A stretch of 64,000 nt of DNA from Alphaproteobacteria bacterium UBA3612 (GTDB lineage Bacteria > Pseudomonadota > Alphaproteobacteria > Sphingomonadales > Sphingomonadaceae), in assembly GCA_002375465.1 (NCBI GenBank), contig DFLT01000012.1, positions 124,485 to 188,484 of the forward strand, given 5' to 3'. The notes beneath the pieces are model-generated. The model searched no databases. It saw only the letters and a program-made list of their open reading frames with translations, and was not told the DNA's origin. The first letter of the stretch is position 1. The number at the start of each line of letters is the position of its first letter. Of this stretch, positions 50,763-60,320 are shown piece by piece. The translations under genes and the position numbers were made by a program.

Positions 50763-51962
50763 TTAGGAAATTTCGCCATTCGCCTTGGCGGTGCGATAGG
50801 CATTCGCGGCCTCGGTCAGCTTGCTCGTAAATTCGGCGATATGGCTTTCTTCGATGTTCAGCGGCGGCAGCACGCGAACGACATTGTCGCCCGCCGCCAC
50901 GGTCAACAGACCGAATTGCCGGGCGAAATTTACGAAGGGGCGCGTGGCTTCGGTCATTTGCAGGCCCAGCATCAGTCCCGCGCCCCTTACCCCGACGAAT
51001 AGGTCGTCATGATTGGGGATCCACTGCGTCAGGGCGGCGGTCAGCCGCTCGCCCGTATCGCGCACCTGCTGCAGGAATTCTGGTTTAGCGACGATATCCA
51101 GCACTGCCATGCCCGCCGCCATTGCCAGCGGATTGCCGCCATAGGTCGATCCATGCGTACCTACGGTCATCCCGCTGGCGGCTTTTTCCGTCGCCAGGCA
51201 CGCCCCCAGCGGAAAACCGCCACCGATCCCCTTGGCGATGGCCATGATGTCGGGCTTGATGCCATATTGTTCATGGGCGAACAGCGTGCCCGTCCGGGCG
51301 ACGCCGCACTGCACCTCGTCCAGGATCAGCATCAGGTCGTGCTCATCGCACAATGCCCGCAGGCCGCGCAGGAATTCCGGCGTCGCGGGCAGGATGCCGC
51401 CCTCGCCCTGAATGGGTTCCACCATGATCCCTGCCGTCGCATCGGTGATCAGCGCCTTTGCCGCGTCCAGATCGTTGAACGGCGCGTAATCGCACCAGTC
51501 GGGCAGCGGCTCGAACGGGGTGCGCAGCTTTTCCGAAGCGGTGGCCGAAATCGCCGCGATGGAACGGCCATGAAACGCATTGTGAAAGGTGATGATGCGG
51601 TTGCGCTCGCGATGGCCGTTCACATGCTGATAGGCCAGCGCGGTTTTTGCCGCGCATTCGAAAGCCTCGACCCCGGAATTCGTAAAGAATACCGTGTCGG
51701 CAAAGGTCAGGTCGACCAGCCGTTCCGCCAGCTCCCACTGCGCCGGAACGGAATAAAGATTGCTGACATGCATCAGGGTCGCCGCCTGATCCTGGATCGC
51801 TTTCGTCAGATGCGGGTGTCCGTGTCCCAATATGTTGACCGCGATGCCGCTGGCGAAATCCAGATATTTCTTGCCGTCCTTGCCGAACAGATAGGCGCCC
51901 TCGCCGCGAACCGGCTCCACCTCACAACGTGCATAGGTCGGCATCAGGGCGGGCATGGTCAT
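50763..51962 (-). CDS. argD: Acetylornithine aminotransferase
   Basis: PLP class III aminotransferase (399 aa) converting N-acetylglutamate semialdehyde to acetylornithine. The aspartate of the PLP site is in LILDEVQCGVARTG, and the Schiff-base lysine in DIMAIAKGIGGGFPLGA. YGGNPLAMAAG is also diagnostic. First gene of argD-argF-hslO. Confidence 0.95.
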   Translation of the reverse strand: MTMPALMPTYARCEVEPVRGEGAYLFGKDGKKYLDFASGIAVNILGHGHPHLTKAIQDQAATLMHVSNLYSVPAQWELAERLVDLTFADTVFFTNSGVEAFECAAKTALAYQHVNGHRERNRIITFHNAFHGRSIAAISATASEKLRTPFEPLPDWCDYAPFNDLDAAKALITDATAGIMVEPIQGEGGILPATPEFLRGLRALCDEHDLMLILDEVQCGVARTGTLFAHEQYGIKPDIMAIAKGIGGGFPLGACLATEKAASGMTVGTHGSTYGGNPLAMAAGMAVLDIVAKPEFLQQVRDTGERLTAALTQWIPNHDDLFVGVRGAGLMLGLQMTEATRPFVNFARQFGLLTVAAGDNVVRVLPPLNIEESHIAEFTSKLTEAANAYRTAKANGEIS

Positions 51963-52093
51963 GACGGTCTTCCTTGAAAGGCAGCTTTACGAAGGCAAAA
52001 AGGCGGCACGAGCGGCCACCTTTCCCGGTGCCGAATTAAGGGGTGGGCCATGGTCAAGTCAAACCGCGTCATATCGGATGGGAGCCGAAACAT

Positions 52094-52720
52094 ATGTTAC
52101 GCGTTCACTACGGCATGAAACAGATTGCCGCACTCCTCCTCTCCGCCGCACTTGCCGCCTGTGCGTCGCCGTCGCCAGAGCGCGGGGTAGAGGCTGCCAC
52201 CGTCGTTCCAAAGGCTGGCACCTGGCAGGCGGTCATCCTTCCAGAAGACAGGCAGAGGCTGGAAAATCTCGACTCCACCTGGCAACGCGCGCTGGAGGTG
52301 ACGGCCTACGCCAACGCTGATCTGGTCGCTCAGGAGGGCGCGCTCCTGCAACCGGGAGAGGCGCGCCGCGCCGTTCCTGAAATCGGCACTTATCGCTGCC
52401 GCACGATCAAGCTCGGCATGGAGCAGCTTGGCGGCATCGCCTATGACTGGTTCCGCTGCCGCGTGTTTGACGATGAGGGGCAGGTCTGGGTGGTGAAGGA
52501 AACCGGGTCACAGCGCCAGACGGGCCGCATCTTCGCCGACGGCGTTTTTCTTGGCGGCACCCTTCTGGGTGAGGAGCAGGGCGGTATCGCCTATGGCGCG
52601 ATTACGGATCGCAATGTCGTCGCAGTGGTCGAAAGGCTGGGGCAGGGGCACTACCGTCTCGTACAACCGCAACCCTATTATGAATCGGCGCTCGACATAT
52701 TGGAGCTGAAGGCAGGCTAG
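52094..52720 (+). CDS. DUF4893 lipoprotein
   Basis: Protein of about 208 aa. The lipoprotein signal ends in the lipobox LAAC (LLLSAALAACASP). The rest fits DUF4893: AVILPEDRQRLENLDSTWQ, GTYRCRTIKLG, DWFRCRVFDD, KETGSQRQTGRIF and LVQPQPYYES. No function known; typical of sphingomonads. ATG 52094 has GGAG nine bases upstream; ATG 52115 is an alternative. Its stop overlaps the ABC permease stop at CTAG. Confidence 0.82.
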   Translation: MLRVHYGMKQIAALLLSAALAACASPSPERGVEAATVVPKAGTWQAVILPEDRQRLENLDSTWQRALEVTAYANADLVAQEGALLQPGEARRAVPEIGTYRCRTIKLGMEQLGGIAYDWFRCRVFDDEGQVWVVKETGSQRQTGRIFADGVFLGGTLLGEEQGGIAYGAITDRNVVAVVERLGQGHYRLVQPQPYYESALDILELKAG

Positions 52721-53553
52721 GTCTTGATCCGCCAGCCGCTTTCCAGCGCCCAGTAACAAATGCCCAGCATCAGGATGTTGATCGCGGCCAGGACAATGAC
52801 CCCTTGCATGATCGGCCCGTCGGCAACGCCGAGGAAGCCATAGCGAAACCCGTCAATGACGTAGAAGAACGGATTGCCCAGGCTGATATCGTGCGCCAGC
52901 GGCGGCAGCCGGTCGATCAGATAGAAAGTGCCGGACAGCAGCGACAGTGGCTGCACGATGAAATTGGACACCGCCGCCGCATGGTCGAACTTGTCCGCCC
53001 ACAGACCGACCAGAACGCCCAGCAACGCCAGCATCATCATCCCGCTTATCGCGAAATACGCGACCGCCCATGGTTCGCGGATGAAGGGCGTCACCCCCGG
53101 CCAGGCCCACATGGCGCCATAGACGGCCAGGCCCACCAGAAACCCGCGGGTCAGCGCACCGGCGATAAAGCTGGCCAGCAATTCCCCGGTCGACAGGGGC
53201 GGCATCAATATGTCGACGATGGTTCCCTGGATTTTTCCTATCAGCAGGCTGGACTGGCTGTTCTGAAACGCATTCTGGATCATGCCCATGACAATCAGGC
53301 CGGGCGCCAGGAAGTCGTTGAAATGAAAGCCCAGCACTTCGCGGTCGCCGCGGCCCAGCGCCACCGTGAAGATGGCCAGGAACAATAATGTCGTGATCGC
53401 CGGCGCCCAGATCGTCTGGAGCTGCACCTTGAAGAAACGCTTCACCTCCTTCATGTAGAGGGTCTGCAATCCCCGCCAGTTGATGAACGGGATCAGTGGC
53501 TCTCCCGGTTCCGGGTGCTTCGTGGTCGTGATGGTGTTGGCCGGTTGGTCCAT
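52717..53553 (-). CDS. ABC-2 type transporter permease
   Basis: Inner-membrane permease of 278 aa with about six TM helices: LYMKEVKRFFKVQLQTIWAP, then the ABC-2 domain with LAPGLIVMGMIQNAFQNS and FFYVIDGFRYGFLG. It resembles the YadH-type export permease. The matching ATP-binding subunit is not next to it, so the partner is encoded elsewhere. ATG 53553; alternative 53589. Confidence 0.85.
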   Translation of the reverse strand: MDQPANTITTTKHPEPGEPLIPFINWRGLQTLYMKEVKRFFKVQLQTIWAPAITTLLFLAIFTVALGRGDREVLGFHFNDFLAPGLIVMGMIQNAFQNSQSSLLIGKIQGTIVDILMPPLSTGELLASFIAGALTRGFLVGLAVYGAMWAWPGVTPFIREPWAVAYFAISGMMMLALLGVLVGLWADKFDHAAAVSNFIVQPLSLLSGTFYLIDRLPPLAHDISLGNPFFYVIDGFRYGFLGVADGPIMQGVIVLAAINILMLGICYWALESGWRIKT

Positions 53554-53625
53554 GCCCGCCCGACTAGTGAGGCGATCCGGCGCCCGCAAGCCGCGTGTAA
53601 AGATGAAATTGACCGAAGGCTATTC

Positions 53626-54339
53626 ATGTCCTGGACCGAAGACCGTATCGCCATTCTCTCCAAGCTTTGGGAAGAGGGGCACCCCGCATCGAAGATCGCC
53701 GAGGAACTGGGCGGTGTCAGCCGCAATGCCGTTATCGGCAAGGCGCACAGGCTGGGTCTTGAAAAGCGTCCGTCGCCGGTAAAGACCGACTCGAAACCCG
53801 CCCCGGACAAGGCGAAGGCAGAGGCGAAACCGGTCAAGGCCGAGCCGCCAAAGCCGCCCCGCCCCGAACCGCAGGCAGCACCCGCACCCGCGCCTGTAGA
53901 TGTGGCGGCCTCTGTCGCGGCGCCCGATTTGCAATCCGCTGATTTCGAAGAGGCGGAAGATGGCGAAGACGATATCCCTATCGTGCCAAAGGTGCCGCTC
54001 AGCGCCCGTTCCGACGTGGACCAGTCGACCACGGCAGCGCCGCGCATTCAGATCCACGATCCACGACCCGCGCCGCGTCCTGCGCCAAAGAAGCCGCTGC
54101 GTCCCGCCCGAATTTCGGAGGCGGTCAAGGACAAGACGTCACTCCTCGATCTGAACGAGCGCACCTGCAAATGGCCGATCGGCCATCCGGGCGAAGCGGA
54201 ATTCCACTTTTGCGGTGATAAGTCCGAGCCCGGCTTCCCCTATTGCAACGCACACTGCGCCATCGCCTATCAGGCGCCGCAGGCGCGCAAGGATCGGCCG
54301 GGCCGCACCCCGATGCCCAATCTTCCCCGGCCTCGCTAA
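53626..54339 (+). CDS. gcrA: GcrA cell-cycle regulator
   Basis: Alphaproteobacterial sigma70-binding cell-cycle regulator (237 aa) that works with CcrM methylation. The N-terminal DNA-binding domain is complete (MSWTEDRIAILSKLWEEG, GGVSRNAVIGKAHRLGL). A long Pro/Lys/Ala-rich linker (about 48-175) follows, then the sigma-interacting C-terminal domain with CKWPIGHPGEAEFHFCG and GFPYCNAHC. ATG 53626 is chosen from the conserved N-terminus; upstream extension to 53515 is not real. Divergent from the ABC permease. Confidence 0.95.
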   Translation: MSWTEDRIAILSKLWEEGHPASKIAEELGGVSRNAVIGKAHRLGLEKRPSPVKTDSKPAPDKAKAEAKPVKAEPPKPPRPEPQAAPAPAPVDVAASVAAPDLQSADFEEAEDGEDDIPIVPKVPLSARSDVDQSTTAAPRIQIHDPRPAPRPAPKKPLRPARISEAVKDKTSLLDLNERTCKWPIGHPGEAEFHFCGDKSEPGFPYCNAHCAIAYQAPQARKDRPGRTPMPNLPRPR

Positions 54340-54355
54340 GCGGCAAGTTTACGGC

Positions 54356-54380
54356 TGGGGAGCGGCCGATCCGCTCCCCA
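54356..54380. terminator. Perfect hairpin between convergent gcrA and phaC
   Basis: TGGGGAGCGG pairs perfectly with CCGCTCCCCA around the 5-base loop CCGAT (54366-54370). It is symmetrical and sits between two convergent genes, 14 bases before the phaC stop. Strong stem, no T-tract. Confidence 0.7.
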
Positions 54381-54393
54381 CCGCACACTGCCA

Positions 54394-56175
54394 TCAGATG
54401 AGGCGCTGCTTCACATAGCTGCCCGGCGCATCCTCAATGACCTTCAATTTGCGCTTACCCGGTTTGCGGGCCTCGACCTTCTTGCCTGACTGCGGCGTCA
54501 GCCAGGCAATCCAGTCCGGCCACCAGGAGCCCTTGTTCTCTTTCGCCAGTCTTTCAAACTCGTCGACTGTGTCCGGCAATTCGCCGTCCAGCGTCCAGTG
54601 TTGATATTTGCCGAGAGCGGGCGGATTCACCACCCCCGCAATATGGCCGCTACCGGCCAGCGTGAACCGCACCGGTCCGGAAAAATGCTTCGTCAGCTTC
54701 CATACCGACCGCATCGGGGCAATGTGATCCTCCTTGCCGGCCTGAACATAGGCGGGCGTTTCAACCTTCGACAGATTGATTGGCGTTCCCAAGATCGAAA
54801 TACCGCCCGGCGTTGCCAGCTTGTTGTCGCGGTAAAGGTCCTTCAGGTAATTTTGATGCCATTTCGCCGGCACATTGGTCGCGTCGGAATTCCAGAATAA
54901 CAGGTCGAAGGGGAAATAATCCTTCCCCAGCAGATAGTTGTTGACGACATAGTTCCAGATCAGGTCGTTGGACCGCAACATGTTGAACGTCGCGGCCATA
55001 GCCCGCCCGTCCAGATAGCCGCGCTCTCTCGACTGCTCGTCGGCCAGCGCCAATTCGCCCTCGCGAATAAACACGCTCAATTCGCCTGCGTCCTCGAAAT
55101 CGACCTGCGCAGTAAAGAAGGTCGCGGTCCTCACCTTCGTGGCTTCGCCGCGCGCCGCAAGCAGCGCCAGTACCGCCGATAAAGTTGTCCCCGCCACGCA
55201 ATATCCGATCAGGTGCGCAGCCTCTGCTTTCGTATCCGCCAGCACCTGATCGAGGGCAGTCAGGAATCCTTCCTCGACATAGCTGTCCTGCGTCACGTCC
55301 GCGGTTGTCTCATCCGCATTTTTCCAGCTGACGACATAGACGGTCAGGCCCTGCTCAACGGCCCAGCGGATGAAACTTTTTTCCGGCGTCAGGTCCAGAA
55401 TATAAAATTTGTTGATCCACGGCGGAAAGATCAGCAGCGGTATTTCATACACTTGCGATGTTGTCGGCGCATATTGGATCAGCTGGAACAGCCTGTTCTG
55501 AAAGACGACCTTGCCGGGCGTCACGGCGACGTTACCGCCCACTTCAAAGGCGCTCTCGTCTGTCATGCGCATCCGACCCTGTTCCAGGTCGTGCAGCAGA
55601 TGTTCCGTCCCCTTCAGCAGGTTCTCGCCGCCGGTCTCGATGGTCTTTTGCAGCACCTCGGGGTTCGTCAGCAGATAGTTTGATGGCGACATAGCATCGA
55701 CGAACTGCTTGGTATAAAACTGGATTTTCTCGCGGTCCTTGTCCTCGATACCGTCAAGCTCCTCGACCGTGTCCATGATGTACCGGCTGGTCAGCAAATA
55801 GGCCTGCTTGATGAAGGAAAAGGCCGGAGCGTTTTCCCATGCGTCGCCGGAAAATCGCCGATCCTGCTTACCGGTCGCGGCGGTTGGCGTCGCCTCTCCC
55901 CCCAGCATACCCTGCCACAGCTGCACCGCCTCCTGCACATAGTCCATCTGCATCTGGGCCAGCTTTACGGGGTCCGACAGCGCGGCCTGGGTGATGCCTG
56001 TCCACATGTCCATCATGCCGAACGGGTCCGCCGTCAGGTTCATGCCACCTGATGTACCGCCCGCGCTCTCCTGCCGGGCAATAAATTCCAACATCATCTG
56101 TTGCGCCTTGCCGCTCAGATATGTCATCCGCTCAAAGGTTTCGGCGGGGTCGGCCAGTTTACTATCGTCCGCCAT
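54394..56175 (-). CDS. phaC: Class I polyhydroxyalkanoate synthase
   Basis: Polymerises 3-hydroxyacyl-CoA into storage polyester at the granule surface (593 aa, the usual class I length). The lipase-like box with the catalytic cysteine reads GYCVAGT at about residue 325; the downstream aspartate and histidine of the triad lie in the C-terminal half (AGKEDHIAP and AGSGHIAG). The ATG at 56175 has GGGAGG before it. phaA/phaB are not adjacent; a PHA-system protein is at 59.6 kb. Confidence 0.94.
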   Translation of the reverse strand: MADDSKLADPAETFERMTYLSGKAQQMMLEFIARQESAGGTSGGMNLTADPFGMMDMWTGITQAALSDPVKLAQMQMDYVQEAVQLWQGMLGGEATPTAATGKQDRRFSGDAWENAPAFSFIKQAYLLTSRYIMDTVEELDGIEDKDREKIQFYTKQFVDAMSPSNYLLTNPEVLQKTIETGGENLLKGTEHLLHDLEQGRMRMTDESAFEVGGNVAVTPGKVVFQNRLFQLIQYAPTTSQVYEIPLLIFPPWINKFYILDLTPEKSFIRWAVEQGLTVYVVSWKNADETTADVTQDSYVEEGFLTALDQVLADTKAEAAHLIGYCVAGTTLSAVLALLAARGEATKVRTATFFTAQVDFEDAGELSVFIREGELALADEQSRERGYLDGRAMAATFNMLRSNDLIWNYVVNNYLLGKDYFPFDLLFWNSDATNVPAKWHQNYLKDLYRDNKLATPGGISILGTPINLSKVETPAYVQAGKEDHIAPMRSVWKLTKHFSGPVRFTLAGSGHIAGVVNPPALGKYQHWTLDGELPDTVDEFERLAKENKGSWWPDWIAWLTPQSGKKVEARKPGKRKLKVIEDAPGSYVKQRLI

Positions 56176-56285
56176 TGCGTACCTCCCTAGGTTTTTGGCT
56201 CGCCAAGCCGATTCTCTCACGCTTATAGCGACCGCGTCTCCGACAATGCGTCGGGACCTGCTTTGTTCAACAATCGGAAACCATC

Positions 56286-57473
56286 GTGACTGAAGAATAT
56301 TACCGCATAAAGCGCCTGCCTCCCTATGTCTTCGCCGAGGTGAATGCGGCCAAGGCGGCCGCGCGGGCGCGCGGTGTCGATGTCATCGATCTTGGTATGG
56401 GCAATCCCGACACGCAGCCGCCGCAGGCGGTCATCGACAAATTGGCAGAGGTTGCCGCCGATCCGAAGGCGCACCGTTATTCCGCCAGCCGGGGCATTCC
56501 TGGCCTGCGAAAGGCGCAGGCACGCTATTACAAGCGCCGTTTCAACGTGGACGTGAACCCGGAAACGGAAATCTGCGTGACCCTTGGGTCAAAGGAGGGG
56601 CTGGCCAATCTCGCTCAGGCGATCACCGCGCCCGGCGACGTGATCCTCAGCCCGAATCCGTCCTACCCCATTCACGCCTTCGGGTTCATCATTGCCGGTG
56701 CAACGATTCGGTCGATCCCGGTCAGCCCGGGGCCGGAATTTTTCCAGTCGCTGGAATATCAGATGAAATACACCATCCCGCGCCCAACGGGGATGGTAAT
56801 CGGCTATCCGTCGAACCCGACGGCAGAAACGGTCGATCTGGACTTCTACAAGGACGTAGTGAAGTTTGCGAAAACCCACGATCTGTGGGTCATCTCCGAC
56901 CTTGCCTATGCTGAAATCTATTTCGACGGAAATCCGCCACCCTCGATCCTGGAGGTGGATGGCGGACGCGACGTCGCAGTCGAATTTACGTCAATGTCGA
57001 AAACCTTTTCCATGGCCGGTTGGCGCATGGGCTTCGCCGTCGGCAATGAACGCATGATCGGCGCCCTGACGCGGGTGAAATCCTACCTCGATTACGGCGC
57101 CTTCACACCCATCCAGGTGGCTGCCGTCGCCGCGCTCGACGGGCCGGAGGAGGAAATCGCGAAGCGCCGGGAAATGTATAAGCGCCGCCGCGACGTCCTC
57201 ATTGAAAGCTTTTCCCGCGCAGGCTGGGATCTGCCGGTCCCGAATGCCAGCATGTATGTATGGGCGCCGGTCCCCGACAAGTTCGCTCATCTTGGCGCGG
57301 TCGGTTTCGCGAAGAAACTGATTGAGGAGGCTGGGGTGGCGGTCTCCCCCGGCGTCGGCTTCGGCGAACAGGGCGAAACGCATGTCCGCATCGCTTTCGT
57401 TGAAAACGAACAGCGCATCCGGCAGGCAGCGCGCCAGGTGAAATCATTTTTCCAGAAATCGGAGACGGAATGA
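56286..57473 (+). CDS. Class I aminotransferase, AlaC/LL-DAP type
   Basis: PLP aminotransferase of 395 aa. The pyridoxal lysine is in SMSKTFSMAGWRMG, the substrate-binding region in YPSNPTAETV and the conserved start in DLGMGNPDTQPP. The family includes glutamate-pyruvate transaminases (AlaC) and LL-diaminopimelate aminotransferase-like enzymes; which one cannot be told. GTG start at 56286. It overlaps hom by ATGA, which suggests a role in aspartate-family or methionine/threonine metabolism. Confidence 0.88.
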   Translation: MTEEYYRIKRLPPYVFAEVNAAKAAARARGVDVIDLGMGNPDTQPPQAVIDKLAEVAADPKAHRYSASRGIPGLRKAQARYYKRRFNVDVNPETEICVTLGSKEGLANLAQAITAPGDVILSPNPSYPIHAFGFIIAGATIRSIPVSPGPEFFQSLEYQMKYTIPRPTGMVIGYPSNPTAETVDLDFYKDVVKFAKTHDLWVISDLAYAEIYFDGNPPPSILEVDGGRDVAVEFTSMSKTFSMAGWRMGFAVGNERMIGALTRVKSYLDYGAFTPIQVAAVAALDGPEEEIAKRREMYKRRRDVLIESFSRAGWDLPVPNASMYVWAPVPDKFAHLGAVGFAKKLIEEAGVAVSPGVGFGEQGETHVRIAFVENEQRIRQAARQVKSFFQKSETE

Positions 57474-58762
57474 GTACCCCCTTGCGTATCGGTATCGTCG
57501 GACTTGGCACTGTTGGCGCCGGCGTCGTCAAACTCCTGACGGATAATCGCGACCTGATTACCGGCCGGGCAGGGCGGCCGATCGACATTATTGCCGTCAA
57601 CGCCCGCGACCGGTCCAAGGATCGCGGCGTCGATCTCAGCCCTTATCGCTGGCAGGATGATGCCAGTGCTATGGCTTCGGCGGACGATATTGACGTGGTG
57701 ATCGAATTGATCGGCGGCGCCGACGGGCTCGCGGTATCGCTGGCGCGCAAGGTGCTGGAAAACGGCAAGGGGTTCGTCACCGCCAACAAGGCGATGATCG
57801 CGCATCATGGCGGGGAGCTTGCCCGCGCGGCTGAGCGTTCCGGATCCCCTCTCAAATATGAGGCGGCGGTCGCTGGCGGCATTCCGGTTATAAAGGCGCT
57901 GGGCGGCGGCGCGGCGGCGAACGAGATCAAGAGCCTGTTCGGCATCCTGAACGGAACCTGCAATTACATCCTGACCGAAATGGAATCGAAGGGGTCCTCC
58001 TTCGACGACGTGCTGCAGGCCGCGCAGGCGCTTGGCTATGCGGAGGCTGACCCGACATTCGACATCGACGGCATCGATGCGGCACACAAGCTTGCCATCC
58101 TCGCCAGTCTCGCATTTGGAACCGAGCTCGATTTCGATCATGTCGAAACGCGGGGCATCAGAGAGATCGAAACCGCCGATGTGGAGCGCGCGGCGGCGCT
58201 CGGCTATCGAATCCGTCTGGTGGGGGAGGCGCGTCTTGACGGCGATCGTCTCTTGCAGCGCGTGCATCCGGTGCTCGTACCGCTCGACCATCCGCTCGCA
58301 AAGGTCACGGGCAGCCTGAATGCCGTGGTCGCGGACGGCGATTTCGTCGGTCGCCTGACGTTCGAGGGCGCCGGCGCCGGCGCCGGTCCCACGGCCAGTG
58401 CCGTCGTCGCCGACCTGATCGACATTGCCCGAGGGGAGGCTGTTCATGCCTTCGGTGTGCCTGTCGATTCCCAGATCAAGATGCAGCCGGGCGATCACGA
58501 GCAGGGTATCGGTCGTTCATACATTCGCGCGGCGGTGGCGGACCAGCCCGGCGTGATGGCCGACATCACCGCCATTCTGCGCGACTGCGGCGTATCCATC
58601 GAAAGCCTGATCCAGCGGGGCGACGGAAGTGATGGCGGCGATGTCTTCATTGCGATCATCACGCACGAGACACAGCTGCACAGGACGGCGCAGGCGGTGG
58701 AAAAGATTGCCGCTCTCGGCAGCGTCATTCAGCCGCCAATGCGAATGGACCTGTTGAACTAG
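57470..58762 (+). CDS. hom: Homoserine dehydrogenase
   Basis: NAD(P)-dependent reduction of aspartate semialdehyde to homoserine, branch point to threonine and methionine (430 aa). N-terminal nucleotide motif GLGTVGAGVV; catalytic region GILNGTCNYIL; C-terminal ACT domain (about 345-430) for feedback by threonine. Its ATG overlaps the aminotransferase stop. Its own stop shares CTAG with the convergent gene. Confidence 0.96.
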   Translation: MSTPLRIGIVGLGTVGAGVVKLLTDNRDLITGRAGRPIDIIAVNARDRSKDRGVDLSPYRWQDDASAMASADDIDVVIELIGGADGLAVSLARKVLENGKGFVTANKAMIAHHGGELARAAERSGSPLKYEAAVAGGIPVIKALGGGAAANEIKSLFGILNGTCNYILTEMESKGSSFDDVLQAAQALGYAEADPTFDIDGIDAAHKLAILASLAFGTELDFDHVETRGIREIETADVERAAALGYRIRLVGEARLDGDRLLQRVHPVLVPLDHPLAKVTGSLNAVVADGDFVGRLTFEGAGAGAGPTASAVVADLIDIARGEAVHAFGVPVDSQIKMQPGDHEQGIGRSYIRAAVADQPGVMADITAILRDCGVSIESLIQRGDGSDGGDVFIAIITHETQLHRTAQAVEKIAALGSVIQPPMRMDLLN

Positions 58763-59493
58763 CGGCGCGGGTCGTCGTCTGGCGCCTTGGCGCGGGCGAC
58801 GATCTCGCGGTGGAAATCCTGCACGAAGGGCGTTCGATCGATGATCCGGTCGAACAACCATTGCAGCGCCTTGCCGCCGCCGTGCAGGGGGCGTTTCACG
58901 TGCACCAGCAGGTTCAGCCGTGGCTGACCAGTGCGGTTCCAAGCCTCGTGCCGCCGGGTATCGTCAAAGATGAACCACTCGCCTTCTCGCCATTGGTGGA
59001 CATGATCCTCCACACGGATCGCGCAGTCGCCCTCCGGCACGTCCAGGCTCAGATGGCAGGTCAGCATGCCCTTCGTGACGCCGGAATGTTCCGGCAGGTG
59101 CGCGCCGGGCTGATGCACTGAAAACATGGCCGACACCAGGCCGGGGATCTTCTCGATCACAGCTGCGGTTCGTGGATAGCGTGCATAATTCGCATCGATC
59201 CTGTGGCCATACCCGTGCAGCACGGCGCTGTGCCATTTCTCATCCCGGTCCAGCCCGATATGATCCGGCGACAATTGGCCGATGGGGATAAAGCTCTCGT
59301 CACCCACGGACTGGGCGGCGAATTCGTCGCGCATTGCCTGCCATTCCCTCTGTGCCTCGGCGGGCCAGGTAAATTCCTCTGCCGGAAAGACCGCCTTGTC
59401 GGCGATCAGCGAATGGCGCCCGACATAGTCGTTCACGCTGTACCTCAGCGGATACAGGTATTTTTCAAGAAAGAAGCGCGCGAAACCGGCCAT
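58759..59493 (-). CDS. Aspartyl/asparaginyl beta-hydroxylase-like dioxygenase
   Basis: 2-oxoglutarate/Fe(II) dioxygenase-type protein of 244 aa. Expected metal ligands are the histidine in HQPGAHLPEHSGVTKG and the histidine in DTRRHEAWNRTG; the conserved RLNLLVHVKRP follows. This family includes LpxO, which hydroxylates lipid A fatty acids, and protein hydroxylases. The N-terminal hydrophobicity is low, so membrane anchoring is not evident. Substrate unclear. Confidence 0.8.
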   Translation of the reverse strand: MAGFARFFLEKYLYPLRYSVNDYVGRHSLIADKAVFPAEEFTWPAEAQREWQAMRDEFAAQSVGDESFIPIGQLSPDHIGLDRDEKWHSAVLHGYGHRIDANYARYPRTAAVIEKIPGLVSAMFSVHQPGAHLPEHSGVTKGMLTCHLSLDVPEGDCAIRVEDHVHQWREGEWFIFDDTRRHEAWNRTGQPRLNLLVHVKRPLHGGGKALQWLFDRIIDRTPFVQDFHREIVARAKAPDDDPRR

Positions 59494-59602
59494 TTGTCGA
59501 CAGGGGCTCCGGTAGGGGGCAGGATATGGGGGGAGGAAAGGCAGCAGGCGCTATCGCAATGCTGGCAGCCTTTGGAAAGCTAAAAGTCGCAATGCGCCCG
59601 TA

Positions 59603-59920
59603 TCAGCGCTTGCTTTTGTCCTCCAGCAATTCGCGCGTCCCGCGTCCCATCAGGCGCGAAATCTTGTCGCCCATCGCGGCCAACAGGCCGGTCAGGCGCA
59701 CCGATACCCGAACCTTGTCGTCAAAGACTTCCAGCTGCGCATCGGCGCTCTGCCCCAGCGCGCTATAGGACAGGAACATCGTATCGCCCGTCCAATGATG
59801 CTCCGCCTTGCCGCCGGGCAGCATCTCCAGCAATTGCGGCAGGCCGTCGGCCATTCGCCGCCTTGCCTCTTCACGGCCCAGGCTGTGCGGGACTTCTTCG
59901 GAAAATGTCTGTTCTGCCAT
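59603..59920 (-). CDS. Polyhydroxyalkanoic acid system family protein
   Basis: Protein of 105 aa of the PHA granule-region family (PHA_gran_rgn), short and soluble: TFSEEVPHSLGREEARRR, HHWTGDTMFLSYSAL, then a helical end with SRLMGRGTRELLEDKSKR. Role unclear; found near PHA or stress genes. It follows DUF1428 after 40 bases on the same strand. Confidence 0.8.
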   Translation of the reverse strand: MAEQTFSEEVPHSLGREEARRRMADGLPQLLEMLPGGKAEHHWTGDTMFLSYSALGQSADAQLEVFDDKVRVSVRLTGLLAAMGDKISRLMGRGTRELLEDKSKR

Positions 59921-59960
59921 GCGGCCTCATTGCCGCAGCTGTCTTAGTATTGCAAGACGG

Positions 59961-60320
59961 CTAGCCGCTTCGGCTGCCGGTAAAAATGGGCTCGAAGCCG
60001 CCCCAGAACATCCGCATCCCGTCGAATGGCATTTCCATCCCCTCCGGCATGCCCTCCTCCTCCATGGCCTTCGCCGCGGCATCGCAGGTGGCACGGTCCG
60101 GCCAGCTTATCCAGGAAAAGACGATCTCCTCGCCTTCCTTCGCGTCGGTTGCGCGGTAAAAGTCCGTCTGCTTGCCTTTCTGCACATCGACTGCCCAGTT
60201 TTCCTGGATGGTCAGCGCGCCCTTGTCGCGAAAGGTGGGCCATGCGGCCTCTGCCATCTTGCGATAGACGTCCTTCTTGTCGGCGGGAACGGCGAGGACG
60301 AAGCCCTGAACATAGGTCAT
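59961..60320 (-). CDS. DUF1428 family protein
   Basis: Small soluble protein of 119 aa, ferredoxin-like dimeric fold expected. Family marks are MTYVQGFVLAVPADKK and FDGMRMFWGGFEPI near the end. Function unknown, often called RNA signal recognition particle-like, without experimental support. Its ATG overlaps the GST stop (ATGA). Confidence 0.85.
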   Translation of the reverse strand: MTYVQGFVLAVPADKKDVYRKMAEAAWPTFRDKGALTIQENWAVDVQKGKQTDFYRATDAKEGEEIVFSWISWPDRATCDAAAKAMEEEGMPEGMEMPFDGMRMFWGGFEPIFTGSRSG

